Notes under the pieces: generated by a model | Told to the model about the DNA's origin: nothing | What the model saw: only the letters and a program-made list of their open reading frames with translations | Database searches by the model: none | Translations under genes and position numbers: made by a program | Shown: one piece after another, positions 35,123 through 48,052 of the stretch | Layout: every line of letters starts with the position of its first letter | Numbering within the stretch: the stretch's first letter is position 1 | Source of the DNA: Triplophysa rosa | Lineage: Eukaryota; Chordata; Actinopteri; Cypriniformes; Nemacheilidae | Direction of reading: 5' to 3' | Assembly: GCF_024868665.1 (NCBI RefSeq) | Contig: NC_079914.1 | Coordinates: 5,039,689 to 5,103,688, forward strand | Length of the DNA: 64,000 nt

Positions 35123-36077
35123 GAAAATAATAAGCCCAAACCTCTGATTTTCAACATTTTTCTATTTATTTAGAAATGTTACACAATCCTTACAAAAAAT
35201 AAACCCCTACAACATCCATGGCATAGTTAGTGTGATCAACACTATATGTAACACAATCTAGGTTAAAATAAATCAAATCAAATTAAAAACTAATGAACAA
35301 TGAGCATAAAGATAGTTACTTATTTGATGAAGAAACAAAACTAACTAGCAGTTCTAGAAAGATTAGCATGTCAACTCTATCAGGTAAAAGCCATGCCCGC
35401 TCCACACTCACTGTGTCCCCCGCTGTTAAGAACACTCGTTTGGAGTAATGATAATGATGGTAATGATGATGAAGCCTTCTGCGCCAGAGTGAAGGATGTT
35501 ACCTCTGCTGCTCTCACCGTGACAGAAGGGCAGGTTGACAGTGGGACAGCAGAACCTGTCAATGAAGACAATAGGGTAAATAACAGGACTCAGACAGGAG
35601 CTCACAACAATCCAATTTCATTAAAGGAATAATGGTATGGTCCTAGTTTTCCCGGCCTTACTTAGCTAATGTTCTGCTCACCTAGATTAAAGATTACCCT
35701 TCAGTAGGTCCTAGGTTTAGGAGCAAGCTATTATTTTACGGATGTTTACTTTAATAACTGTAAAGAAACTAAGTTATTTATAGAACAATTATTGACAATA
35801 ATTTATACCGTTGCTGACTGCCACTGACTTTGATGTCTGTATACAGTAAAACAGTTGGCAACTAGTAATAGTCAAACTATGGTTTCGGATATCTCTCATA
35901 ATGTTAACGTTACTGTTTTTAACATAAATAGCAGAGTACGGAATTTCAATGCAGCCAATGGCTCAAGTGTTAGCGCACGCTAGTTCGCGCACGCTATGTT
36001 AACGTCAACCAACCAAAACAGTGAAAATGACATTTTCTCTAACAAGTTATAGTTATCAAATTAGATAGGTTAATTAA

Positions 36078-36190
36078 TTACCTGTAGATGTTGAAGCTGT
36101 TGTCAACGCCGATGCTTCACTTAATGTGTCGTCGTTGTCGTCCGGGGATTTGTCTCCAGATGTGTTAGCTAATTTAGCTACTTTGGGCAT
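36078..36190 (-). pseudogene. Possible first-exon remnant of a hAT-like transposase gene
   Basis: Minus-strand frame with Met at about 36190 reading MPKVAKLANTSGDKSPDDND, then an S/T-rich stretch, ending at a good donor (CAG then gtaatt at about 36082). It lies just inside the CAGGGTT end of the hAT-like element, where such elements often keep exon 1. No BED finger or catalytic region is visible. The R/E run upstream in the same frame is only the (TC)n tract. Confidence 0.3.
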
Positions 36191-36218
36191 GTTGCTAGGG
36201 GGCGTAACCACTTCACAT

Positions 36219-36220
<2 letters not shown>

Positions 36221-36271
<51 letters not shown>

Positions 36272-36273
36272 TT
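36221..36273. repeat. (TC)n microsatellite
   Basis: About 53 bases of TC repeats with two TTT interruptions near the right end. Confidence 0.95.
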
Positions 36274-38170
36274 CGCTAACGTAGGATACTTTACACATGC
36301 CTGACTTGCGCAGCATTCTCAGGTACCAAAATTAGGCACCGAATGATTTTGTGTGAATCGACACTCGGTGGTACCGACGCAATTCGGTCGGTGCCTATAA
36401 CCCTGCCTCGAGTTGTTCCAAATTTGTATACAATTCTTTGTTCTGATGACAGAATTTTTATTTTTGGGTGAATTGTTCCTTTATTGTAATTTTTATTATG
36501 TTTTTCCAAACAATAAACAAATAAAATAAAAAAGACATACTGTAGTAGAGTCTGTCAATGTATGCAGAAACATGCATTTCCAGTCCAGATTAATAAACAT
36601 TTAGTTGCAGAAATCACCCAAAACACTACAATTTACTACCGACTGTGTCAAAGGATTTGAAAGGAGAAGAGATATTCAATTGCTTTGGCCTCTCACAAAA
36701 CCCTCAAACAGACTGAATGGCGAACAGATGGATCCTACAAATCCTTACACTTCCAGACACACACTTGTTTACAGTTTTTCCCAGTGTCCCAATTTATACA
36801 GCAAGTGTCACATGGAGTGTCAGAGAATTCACTAATCCGGCTGCGAAAACAAAGACGCGTCGGATACAATACCATCTGCTAGACAGTGAAAACATCTACA
36901 TGTGAGATCTCAGTTTCTGCCGTCAGTTTTCCAAAGCGTCAAAGACACCATTTAACAGATATTTAAAATTCTATTCTATTCTAAATTTATGCATATTTTG
37001 TGTACATATATGTTTATATTTTTTTATTTGGTTTTAATATATTTGGCTTTAGTATGGTTCAAGTCCTTAAATGTATGAGTAATATAGCACCAATAGAGTT
37101 CAACAACAAACACAAGAGCCTAGCCCCACAGCATTATGGGTAATGTTAGAGCACCGTCAGGCGGAATAGGGTTAACATACAATGCCAGATGAACACGACC
37201 TTAATCCATTCTGTTGCAAACAAAAGCCAGCATTCTGCATTTGGTGCAGAACCAGAAGAGGTGCAACAGCCTCATAACAGCCTGTCTGTCTTTCTGAACC
37301 ACAGAATTGTAAAAACACAGCATACTCTACCTTGCTCGAGTTTATTTTGTTCTTATCCACTGGTGGAGTCCTTCAAACTCCAATTTTTGTATTGTTTTCC
37401 TAAACAGCTCTGATGGATTTTCGCATTATTAAATTTGAATTCGAGGAGGCCGTCCGAGTCACATTTTTAATCAACACATCATTTCAATTACTGGGGGGAT
37501 AGGTGGTTGTCAGCGACAGAGCGAGAGAGAAAGATTCTAATAAATAGTGGATACTATAAGGTTTTCTAACCTTACTGAGTCTCTGTTACAGATTCAGAAA
37601 TCACTGTATCCCACGCCTGTATTTTAAGCACAAGTGGGAGGCACTGATTTTAGCGTGCAGGTCGCTCCAAAGGCGGAGCTGGTTCTCCATTTAGCTTATT
37701 ATTTACTTGGTCTATCGCTTCAGAATACTTGGAATATACCACTCGAGTCATAAGGATTCCTTTCTGTAGCTTAATAATTTTGGACCTCATTGACATTCAC
37801 TGTGAGGAAAAAAACAGTATTCTTGATCTAATTCTTTAATTCAGTAAAAACTGACCAATAAATTAAAAGCCATTACTATTATCATTACCTCCACCGACCA
37901 GGGCATATAGATCCCATGACTTGCTAAACATTACGTTGTCAATAATAAAATCAATATTGTAAAGAAAGTTTCCTGTTTGTCGCTAACTTGTAATGCGGCC
38001 AATGCCTAAGCCATTAAACCTAAGCGGTACATTACATTTTACGAGGGCCTGTCATGGCGTCATTGTCAATAAAATGTAAGCCCAATGAGTTGAATAGCCA
38101 TTAGAATTGTCTGACAGTAAAATATTTTTAGTTTTTTAATTGGTTGAAAAAGGGACACTGTACACATAAT

Positions 38171-39462
38171 GGGCCTCATTTATCAATCTAACGTAGAAAC
38201 GAGCACAGATCCGTGCGCAGAAATCATCGGACGGCAGGGTTTACGCGTGATTCATCAAACATTCGTATGCCGCCAATCTCATCGTACGAATGATCGTACC
38301 TTGATAAATGTGGCGGCTGATATCGGTCGAAATTGACATATCACGCCCCTATAAATTCAGGGTGTATACGCCTCGCCCCTAGACTTTGCGACATGGAGAA
38401 ACGTAATCCGGCCAAAAAGAAGAACTTTTCTGATTAAGAAATTACTTTGGTTGTATAATGCATTTAAATTTAAACCAAACTAACTTCAGTCTTGAAAAAC
38501 TTTATTACATCATTGTGTTAATGTAAAAACGAATGTAGTAGATATAAATAACTGATCACTTTTGCAGTGCAATTATAGAATAATGTTTATATGTAAATGT
38601 TTTTATACAGTTTTCTTCATTTAGGTGAAGAAAAAATGGTCTGTGGCGGAGGAGACAGATTCATGTTTCTAAGCAGGATAAAGGTTTATAATCTAATGCT
38701 GCTAATCTTGCATGTCAGGCTGCTTAAATCAAGCACACACAGTTTTATGTTTGCTTCATTTATTTTTTCTCTTTCCGATCTGTCAGAGGCAGGACCAGCG
38801 GTCTTCAGCCCCCACAAACCAGCCTGGAACCTGCAACACAAAGCCAGGCAACCCCGAGCTGTGACCCAGTGTGCGTCTTCCACCCCATCGAACATCGCAC
38901 AAGTAAAAAAACATCAAAGCATGCGTGTTTTCTGTTTTTGTTCAAATGCACATTTGTCAAAAAAAAGCTATCACCTTGCAAATAGGTAAACTTACCCATT
39001 GCTTGTAATTGATTATTGTAGGTTTTACTTTTAATTGGGCATTTTAATTGGGGTAAATTATCTTAGAAGTAGCCTTTTAGCTCATGAACGTTTTTTTGAA
39101 ACAAAAGCACCCGTTAACCTTGTAATTTCAAACAATTAAATGATCATGTCATTAGGCTAGAAAAGAAAATACTTATTAATGTAATTAAAATAACAAATCG
39201 CATCGGAATCTATTTTTACTTTTGTTATACTAAACGCAAAAAAATGAATCTTTTTATTTGTAATTATTCCTTTTCAGTTATCAAAAGGGTAAAGCGTACA
39301 CAGACTTTCACCCTATCTCAAAACTTGCGTACACGAACTGAGTCCTGGTGTGAGATTTGATCGTAGCAACCGCTCACGTCCATATTGATAAATGCCAAGT
39401 TTTGCATGGAAACGACCGTAAGCCCAGTTTTCGGTCGTACGCTCGTTTCATAAATGAGGCCC
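38171..39462. mobile_element. PIF/Harbinger-like element, degraded
   Basis: 1,292 bp with ends GGGCCTCATTTATCAAT and, in reverse, GGGCCTCATTTATGAAACG. The 3-bp sequence aat flanks both ends (38168-38170 and 39463-39465). A GGGCC terminus and a 3-bp target duplication fit PIF/Harbinger. A coding remnant starts at 38394. Confidence 0.82.
38394..38458 (+). pseudogene. Remnant of a Harbinger Myb-like protein N-terminus
   Basis: ATG at 38394 opens MEKRNPAKKKNFSD, then a stop, EITLVV and another stop. Harbinger-associated Myb/trihelix proteins often begin with a basic stretch followed by NFSxxEI. Further remnant coding may underlie the 130-codon frame at 38597-38989, but without motifs. Confidence 0.5.
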
Positions 39463-39745
39463 AATGTCTCTATAGGTTACGTTCATTCAGCCTACGCGTG
39501 CTGGGCCAATTCAAGAATTTTTATTGTATTTTTTTATTTATTATTGCATTTATTTAAAAAATGAACGGTACAGCATGTAATATTTCTTCTGTAAAGAAGT
39601 TTTATGGAATGTGAAGGTAAAAAGTCTTTCTGAGGGGCCAAGAAACACTACATTTGTATAGTGTTTCTTTTACATTTTTCAGCATTTTAAAACGTTTTAC
39701 CCTCACTATCGTTGTAAGGGCATAAACAGTATTCGTCAATAAAAT

Positions 39746-39994
39746 ATTCACCCTCATGTCATTTAAAACCTATGTATGACTCTTTCTTCTGTGGACCACA
39801 AAAAAGAAGATATTTTGAGAAATGTCTAAGTGGTGTTGTGTTCATGCACTGGAAGTAAATGGGGGCCAATGTTTTTTGGTTACCAACATTCTTCAAAATA
39901 TCTTCTTTTGTGTTCTGCAGAAGAAAGAAACCTATACACGTTTGAAATGACATGAGTAATTGATGACAGAATCGAAATTTTTGGATTAACTATT
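39746..39994 (-). mobile_element. Foldback MITE family 1, inverted copy
   Basis: ATTCACCCTCATGTCATTTAAAACC, arms GTGGACCACAAAAAAGAAG and AAATATCTTCTTTTGTGTTC, and right end TTTTTGGATTAACTATT. Same orientation as 33915-34217; left terminal bases lost. Confidence 0.8.
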
Positions 39995-41904
39995 AGCCTC
40001 AGATGAGCCTGTAGATCTTGTATTGCGTGCCAACTGCCGATCACTGACTGTACGGCAAAAGGGAGACAAGCTTACGATAAGCGTTAGCTGGATTTCCATA
40101 TGCCCAGACCATGTGAGTGCCAAACCAGTTCCATTAAACTGTGCTAATTCCAGTAAAAAACACATTATCCAAGATCCTGAAGTGAAGATGTTTGACGTTG
40201 CGATGTTTAAAAGAAATGGATTCCTATTGCTAATTTAACACTGGCAAGTTGTCTAAAGCAGATGTTGACACATTTGTCGCCGCTGCGTTTCGTTTTTTGT
40301 GTTGCTCTTATTTTCTTCGGTCTATTCAAATTTCCCTTCGAGGGATCAAAAGCTTTGCTAATTGAGTATTAGAAACGACGCATGATTACACAGATGAAAT
40401 GCTTTTTTGCTCGAGCACATATGGGCTTCGTGGAGAAACAGTTGCGTCAACCCACTCAATGTTCCCTGCATATCCATCCGCAAAATTAGCGACAAGCGCT
40501 TTTCTTAATAAGAAAATTATAAACAGCCCCAAAGCATTTACATTTATTATGATCACGTTTATGTATTTGTGCGTCTATTTATTAGCGTGATTGGTTTTAA
40601 ATCTGCCTTTACCAAACAAGGCTTTCTAAAGCTTCCCAAAACATTGAATCCTACAGAAATGAAGGGGTCAATAAGTTAACCAATGAAAATCACTCCTGCA
40701 GAAAGACCGATTGGTTTGATTGATTTTGCTTCCCATTTCATTGGAGTGAACAGCTATATCTTACGGCAGTGCCGATCAGGACAAAGGCGGCATTATAAAG
40801 GATTATGTTGGATTAGCAGAAAATTCTGACTGACAACAAACCCAAACATAACAGCATGTCAGTGTACATGTAAATGTTAGAGGAATGTTAAAGAAAGAGA
40901 GGGATTCCTCTTCATGTTTAACCGATTCAATTAAATATATATTATTTTTTCGCATTTGTTTTGGGACTACTTTTGCTTAACACATAGAACAAGAAACTTC
41001 TTAAACGTTCAACTGACCTAAAAAGGAAATACAGTATTTTCTATCCCTGCTTTACACTTACACAGACTTTTACAGTAGAGAATGTGAATCTACTTCTTTT
41101 CTGGCAACTTTCAGTCTCTGTCCCACTATCCCATCTGTCACTTGAGTACAGTAGATAATGTTTTAGTGTAGTATGGAGCCGACTGCATTATTTCCACGGG
41201 CTAATTCTGCTTAAGGCTAATTGAGTTACATGGCTAGAAACAAGGGGTGATAAGCTACAACACTAATGAGAAGAGACTGCCAGTAGGGGTGTTAATGTGT
41301 TTGCATTAAGAAAATATCAACTTTCTGAATCTACACAGCTTGTAGTTTTTCTGGCATCAACATATGTGACTTCATGCTATGACTTCTACAAAAGTCACTT
41401 CTACAAAAAATCATGTACATATCCATCATAAAAACTCCACTGATTGCAAACCCCATGCCGTTTATTAAATGAAAAGATAACTGAATATACGAACATAAAC
41501 ATTTGACCTATATATATACCAATACCAGAAGAGCGATGGAGAAGTTAGACTTCGGTAGTGCACCTGTCCTAAAGGTGAAACCCCATCGAACTCTGACTGC
41601 TGAAGACAATGAAGTAAACCCCTATTTAAGCAACCATTTCAGCTTCAAGACAGGATTATGGACGCTGTGCAAACTAGCATTTTATAAAAATCCTTATGTG
41701 CAAGAATGTAGAGGTAAAGATAAATAATATTTGTACAAATAATGCTCGTACCCTTGTTGCATTGGTAACTAATAAGAAGTTTGAACAGTTTAGTAAAAGT
41801 CAAAACAACATTGGTGCATAATGCTTTATTTTAAGTGTTTAATCCCGTTTTGTAGACGCACGATTCACTAATCACATTTACACAGTGTGTATGGAACCAA
41901 ACTG

Positions 41905-42074
41905 AACAACTTCTGCTTTAATGACATATTTAAACTTGTATCATATAACTCTCTCTTCTGTAAGCACGGGGCAAGAAAGTCACATGAAAATATATTATGT
42001 TAACATACATTATGTTAACGCAAACTTTTATTCTGGATGCGATTAATCACAATTAATCGTTTGACAGCCCTATA
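41905..42074 (-). repeat. hAT-like repeat end (GGGCTGTCAAACGATTAAT)
   Basis: On the minus strand begins TAGGGCTGTCAAACGATTAA followed by CGCATCCAGAATAAAAG, a very common teleost repeat terminus. The other end was not found. Confidence 0.55.
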
Positions 42075-43021
42075 ATACTTATAATAAATCAAGAGTTTAT
42101 TTGCAAAAACAGATAACTAAAAACATGTTTGTATTATGTTATCATGTTTTTATTGTGGGGGTTGTTGCGTTAGCTGTATTTTTCAAGTTAGTATTACTTA
42201 ATCAAAACAACCCAGCTGCAGTTTGACTGATATTACTTGGAATGCACAATAAAAATACATGATTTTTGAACAACTGATTTATTTGTTTTTGTAAATGAAC
42301 TCTTCAAATTTATTAATAACATAAATATAAATAATACACTTTTTTGACAAATAATCAAAGGAAGAGGATATAGGCTTGACAGGACTAAAGTTATTTAATG
42401 TCACAACATATGGTTTTATACAATATATACATATAATACAATTTATATGGTTTTATACACCATACAATTAAAGATGAATTTGACTAATCGCCTCATTTAT
42501 GTATTTCATTTTAATACCGTAAATTCTTTTGGGCACGATAATTATGTAGTGAAAATCTGATATTGTGACAGCTAACTACTACTAGTTACTACTACAAACT
42601 TGTACTGCTCCTCTTAACTGGTTGGTGATGAGGGGAAGGGTAAATTAGCACAGTTAAAGAAAAATAAGCACTTTCCCCCCAGGGCCCTGTTAGAGTCAGT
42701 TAATCTGATCAATTTACTGACCTGAATATGCTAACACACATCCGCTCACAGACGTGCAGCAGTGGCTGCGGGAGGCTGAGTGAGCGAGCGAGCGAGCGAA
42801 GTGACGTGCTGACGAATCTGTGTGTTGAGTTACTGCCAGCATGCTACTGTTCCACTGCACTGCCCTTATAATGGACACATTACGCAATCGTGGATACAAG
42901 AGGACCTTGGGTGGCTCGATTTTGCGTAATGCTAGCGTTACTGTGGTAGAGGTTAAATACAATATAAATAGGAAAGCGTGAGAAGAGTAGCAGTTATCAA
43001 GAAATCATCGGTACGCAACCC

Positions 43022-43337
43022 CAGGGGCGGATTGGCCATCTGGCGTACCGGGCGTTTTCCCGGTGGGCTGCTAACGTATGGGGCCGTAATGGACGCGTTG
43101 ACCGCTAACGTATGGGGCATTAACGGATGCGTTGGCCGCTAACGTATGCGGCCGTAATGGACGCGTTGGCCACTTAGACGGACGTATTATAAATGTGAAT
43201 ACACACAACGGGAATGCAAAAGACACGTATGCACGCAACCCCCCCACCTTATCCCCCCCCCCCGTCGACAAAATCGGTGGAGGGCCGATGCGGGCCTAAA
43301 AGTGCCAGGACCGATTTTTCTTCCCAGTCCAGCCCTG
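43022..43337. mobile_element. hAT-like MITE with 8-bp duplication and internal tandem repeat
   Basis: 316 bp, ends CAGGGGCGGATTGG and, in reverse, CAGGGCTGGACTGG. Flanked by a perfect 8-bp duplication cgcaaccc at 43014-43021 and 43338-43345. Inside are three 34-bp tandem units. Very GC-rich compared with flanks. Confidence 0.92.
43070..43171 (+). repeat. Three 34-bp tandem units inside the hAT-like MITE
   Basis: Units start at 43070, 43104 and 43138, each GCTAACGTATGxGGC followed by a TAAxGGAxGCGTTGxCC half. Each keeps the 34-bp length exactly. Confidence 0.9.
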
Positions 43338-45269
43338 CGCAACCCCAAAGGTTTTGTCTAATCTGTCACTTTTTTGGACAAATGGGTACAGGAATAGTCA
43401 TAAAATGAATAGGAAAAGAGACATTTTATATTATTGCATTAAAAGTGTGTAATTTGTTATTTGCACTACACGAAACTGCAAAAACAATGATTGTGACAAA
43501 TTTCAAATTTATGCACCATTGGTTGGACAAACAGTCAGTCCCTCCCTAAAGGGGATTCCTTATTTTCATAAAGAAATGCACCTAAAAGAAGGATTCAGAT
43601 TTTGAAGCCACTAAGCACCCACTTAAGAAAGGCCCTTGTGTTTCTCATAGACAACAGTTCTTCATTTTTGTCCCCCCAAAATGTTCTGGAAACTGAATTG
43701 CAGGGGACCAACGTGTAAAGCTTGAGATGAGACCAATAGGCTGACGCACCTGATGTTGTGCTGTGACGGTGGAGCTGGAATGTGCCGTGCAAGCTTTCTG
43801 AACTGAACGCTGTCGAATTTCGCTTTTGTCCGTTCGTTTGTGTTTTCTGTGGGGGGGGCTATTGATTTCCCATGAGCTATGTCCCTCGAGGGGTCAAACT
43901 GTCCGAGCAGGTTTGCGTTTTGCGTGCAAGCGTATCTGATGTCCCCGGTCTGAAAATAGTGAGGGCTCCTTATTTGAAGCAACTTTCAACAAATCCATGC
44001 AGAAAATCAATGTACCTTGTTTTCTTGTTTAGCGTTTGCTGTTGTGTCCCTATTTGAGAGATTTGAAAACAGAAAATGATGGAGACAGACACTCATTTTC
44101 CACAGAACCGGGCAGCATTCCCACAGACCTGAGATCTAAATGATGATGTACCTGACTAACCACAAACAAACAATTTCCAACCAACAAACAGACACACCGC
44201 AGTGTGGTCTTCTTTACAAGCCTGTCCTCTTGTTTTGAGAAGACTGAATTTAGCTATAATTTACCAAGCTGCTTTTATTCAGCTAGATATTTATGGAATA
44301 TTGTAAAGTTAGCCACAAATAAACATTTTCATAAACGTATTTTCTGGCATAAATACTGTATGTAGGAAATCTGGCAACCTTTAAAAGTCACTGACCTATC
44401 ACAATCCAGTACTCCGGAAACGTTTTAACAATACTACATTCCGTCCAACAGTACTACCCAAATGACTTTGGCACCGGGTCTATGGTGAATCAAAGCCTGG
44501 TGTTGTCGCATCACGAGTCATGTGCCATGATGTGGAGGATGGGCCACTAAGTAAAAGAAGATAGTGTTTGATTACATGGATACTCTCTCTCCCATCTAGC
44601 ACCAACTCTCGTGCACTGTCATGACACCACCAGCCGCCATCACAAGGGACTGAAATGCCCATGTATTTGTCGATTTCACACATATGCATTGGACAGTGAA
44701 CTGTAATATGGTGTGCGAAGGAAACAATCTGATACTGAATGATAAACAGAATGTAGGCGATACGCCCAAAACAATTTATTGCCATAACAGCAAATATACA
44801 GATATTCAGTTTCACTTAAGGTTTTGAAACACTCATTCTTTTTTGTTTTGTTTTTCTCATTTTTTTAGAACAATAGTAAATCATGAAAACTACGAAATAC
44901 AACTTTCAAAACTATAGAAATGTTGTTGCGCCAAAATCATGAAAAATCCTAATAATATTATATTTTAGCATCTTTAAATTTGCATTTTTAATTTTTAAAT
45001 AATTATAATTTAAAAAAATATATAATTAAAGAAAATACATTTAACCACTACGGAAATTCATATGTTGGTACAATTATATGTTGTCTAGAAAATAATTTCC
45101 AAAATTAAAGCATACACCTTCAGATTAAAATACTGATAAGATCATGAGAAACATTTCAGTCACGTGTCTCAATATTTCTGAATAGTTAGTGTAGTTCATT
45201 TGAATAAAAATTGAACAAAACAGTTTAAATATTCACCATGTGGTAATTTAGTGAAAATGTTGTTTATCT

Positions 45270-45432
45270 TACACTGTGTCTATGCGGCGCGGCACGACAC
45301 AAGATGACAAAAGACAATAGAACGCATTAGAATCCCATTACAATTTTACATTTTGTCCCTGCTGGATGCGGCACGACGCGACACAACAAACCCATTAAAT
45401 CCAAGCCAATTGTCGTGTCGCGTTGCATCGCG
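45270..45432. repeat. Dispersed repeat with GCACGACAC words
   Basis: GCGGCGCGGCACGACACAAGATG, then GCGGCACGACGCGACACAAC and, inverted, GTCGTGTCGCGTTGC. The left and right parts are partly palindromic. No clear ends. Confidence 0.4.
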
Positions 45433-46214
45433 ATTATTCTGATTTATTATTATTTACCTTTAATATTATGAGTATTTTCTATTTAAATTTGGAACTAAAT
45501 ACATTTTTGAAAAAGACAAAACAATACAGTAAATATTCAGTATTAAACAGTTCCAAATCTAAATTCTAAATGGTTTTATTTAAATCCCCTCTGAACAACA
45601 AAACAAAACAAAAAAACGATTAATACGCATTTGTTTGTATTACAATACCAGGTTGTATCGATGCTCAAAATAAATTCTGCTTCATCTTTGCTTGTTTGAA
45701 ACACACTTATTTTCAAATAACTCCATGTTTCTCTGCTAACATGTAAACAACATATAACAATCCCATCCACCAATAGCCGCGGCGGTATCCCCTCCCAAAC
45801 AGAGAGTAGATTTCTCTAGATTTGTCAAACAGGAGCTATTCTGTATTGCCGCATTATTTATGTACGAGAGTTGTTGACTTTTTATTTCCACAGCACCACC
45901 GTACGCCAATTAAAAGTGCTTAATGTTTAATGACTGCGGTGTAACTCGCAACATACCGCAAGAATTAAAGAGATAAAAACCGTCAAGGGCTACTAGCGCA
46001 CAGTTTTAATTCAAAAGCAAACGTGTCCTCATCCAAATAATTTTCGAATCTTAACACATTCTTCTCAGCTGCTGGGAAGCTCTGTTAATGAGTCTCTCGG
46101 TTGGAATGAATTCCCCTTTTTACTTCTACTCGGAATAAAACATAGTAATTATAAGAACATGTGAGAAGAATCCAGTCGGTTCTGAAGACACACACACATA
46201 TGTAATGATGTGAG

Positions 46215-46714
46215 CAGTGTTGGGTGTAACTAGTTACTAAGTAATTCGTTACTGTAATTTAATTACTTTTCCCTTGAAAAAGTAAAGTAACGCATTACTC
46301 TTATTTTTTCTGTAATTTAATTACAGTTACTTCTGATGTAATTAAACTAAATACTCTGTGTAATATACTGTATGTGTGTGCAATAGTGGAATTGACATCA
46401 AAATTCAAAGTCTAACTTTAAAATCCTTAATGCTTTAAAGTATAATTCTCACATTTGTAATACTTTGGTCAGTTAATAAGAGTACTTTATGTAGTTTAAT
46501 ATTATTTATTTGAATGAATTAAATAAGCCGTTTCATGTCTATCCTTGAATCACTTAACTAATCAAGGTTGATATAGGATATAGAAAGTAATTAGTAATAA
46601 GTAACTAAATACTTTTTGGAGAGAGTCATTTGTACAGTAATCTAATAACACTATTGAATATGTAATTAGTAACTAGTAATTAATTACTTTTTCAGAGTAA
46701 CTTACCCAACACTG
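46215..46714 (-). mobile_element. Non-autonomous hAT-like element, copy 2 (inverted)
   Basis: 500-bp element with the same CAGTGTTGGG termini, inverted relative to 187-678 and closely similar along its length, including AGTAATTAAATTAC and AAAAAGTA tracts near the ends. It is flanked by a perfect 8-bp duplication, gatgtgag, at 46207-46214 and 46715-46722. Confidence 0.9.
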
Positions 46715-47607
46715 GATGTGAGTATGGATTTGTGCGAGGGCTAAAACCCCCATGCAGGAGGGAGAGAGTGCATTCATGCATGTGATCGCAACTGGGCCAG
46801 CAGGCAAAATGTTGCAACTGTATTTTGATGTGCATGCGAATACACATGATGCTAATTTTAGCTATTGTAGCTTTTTCAATGTACACTTCAATTTGCTTCG
46901 AGTGGTTGATCCAAGAAAACGACTCAAATAACGGGTCAGCATGATGTTTAAGACCTCTGCTATAGAGGCAAAGTCACAGTACGACAAAGAAGCATACTGG
47001 GGTTTTCTTGAGGGTCTCATGGCTAAACCAGTACATTAGCATACGTTAGATCACTTTTGTGGTTAAACCAATTCAACCCTAACCCTAACTCCCCGACACG
47101 GATAAATGAGCTAAATCTTTCATAAATGTATGCAAGGGCAAAGCATGTTAAAAGTAAAATCTGTGCTAGCAGAGGATGGGTTTTACAAAATGAATGTTCA
47201 AATTCCTTTGTGGCAGTTTTGTAGAGAGGGTCTATTTCAAAATCATTTTCAAAAATCCAATGTAGAAAATATCTTTAAAAATGCAAAATTGCAGCCAACG
47301 GTAAATGTTTTTTTTTTTATTGTTTATTCATAGTTTTCTATTACATAAAATGTTAGTTATACATTAAAAACATTTAGCTGTAGGTTTTAGATTCAATACA
47401 TTATATATTTTGGAAAAATGTAGCCATCACTTGCAGTCATGAAATGCTAAAATGCCTATTTTTACATAAGAATAAAATCAAATAAAATGTAAAAAAAAAC
47501 TGTTTATATATATTATAAACTAAACTAGTTTTATATATTATAAAATAAAATGTATAAACTAAATTATAAATAAAATATATATTTTTAAGTATGTCAAGGA
47601 AAAGTAT

Positions 47608-48052
47608 CAGTGTTTCCCATTTATTACTTAGACTATGGCGACCCAACATGGTCTGCCATGATTCCAAAACGAACCCAAAATCTCTTTTATGCCATTGTTT
47701 TGCAAATCATCTTCCATTTAGAGTCAACACATGCAGGGGTGTGCAAAAAACTGTTGTTTACTTAGCAACTCGGTCACTATATTCACCGACTCCTTCAGCG
47801 ACTCATGTTCAGAAGCATATAGTGACAAACCTAGCGCATTTTTGGATATTTTACCTTTAACCTCATAGATTTTGTCAGACAATGTTGTGGTTATAAATCA
47901 GAACTGACAACAGAAATAGAAAATATGTACATGAGGACAGATTTAGTGGGCAATAAGCTATATTAAAATACAGACGTCAGATACGATGACATCACAAAAA
48001 TGTTAATTAGCATCCAGTGCCACAGTTCAAGAAAATCCTGTGGGAAACACCT
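47608..48052. mobile_element. hAT-like element with CAGTGTTTCCCA ends
   Basis: About 445 bp from CAGTGTTTCCCATTTAT to, in reverse, AGGTGTTTCCCACAGGAT. The flanks share agtat (47603-47607 and 48053-48057), a partial duplication. Class by terminus resemblance. Confidence 0.6.

Larger units (their letters stand above)
34475..36405 (-). mobile_element. hAT-like element inside a MITE, itself holding a solo LTR
   Basis: Right end, in reverse, is CAGGGTTATAGGCACCGACC. Left end TCGATACCGGTACCC is less similar, so the left TIR may be worn. Flanking octamers CCTTAATT and CCTCGAGT agree at 5 of 8 positions, a possible decayed 8-bp duplication. The insertion contains the solo LTR at 34555-35122, a (TC)n tract and a possible exon remnant. 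Confidence 0.55.
34417..36484 (+). mobile_element. Foldback MITE family 1 split by a hAT-like insertion
   Basis: Left piece 34417-34474 (TTAAAGGGACAGGTCACC to ACTCACCCTT) and right piece 36406-36484 (GTTGTTCCAAATTTGTATAC to GGGTGAATTGTTCCTTTA) make one element when joined. Everything between is a younger insertion. Confidence 0.75.

Noticed and set aside
36074..36316. 80-codon frame with an RE-repeat tract
   Set aside because: The RE run is the (TC)n microsatellite; only the downstream MPKVAKLAN part was kept, at low confidence.
38597..38989. 130-codon frame in the Harbinger-like element
   Set aside because: No transposase or Myb motif is recognisable; at most a degraded remnant, so not listed as a gene.
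42714..42962. 82-codon minus-strand frame with a GCGAGCGAGCGAGC tract
   Set aside because: Low-complexity GAGC repeat and no splice fit to dock3; no family recognised.
44480..44815. 111-codon minus-strand frame
   Set aside because: No family motif, no splice or promoter context; chance frame in intron.
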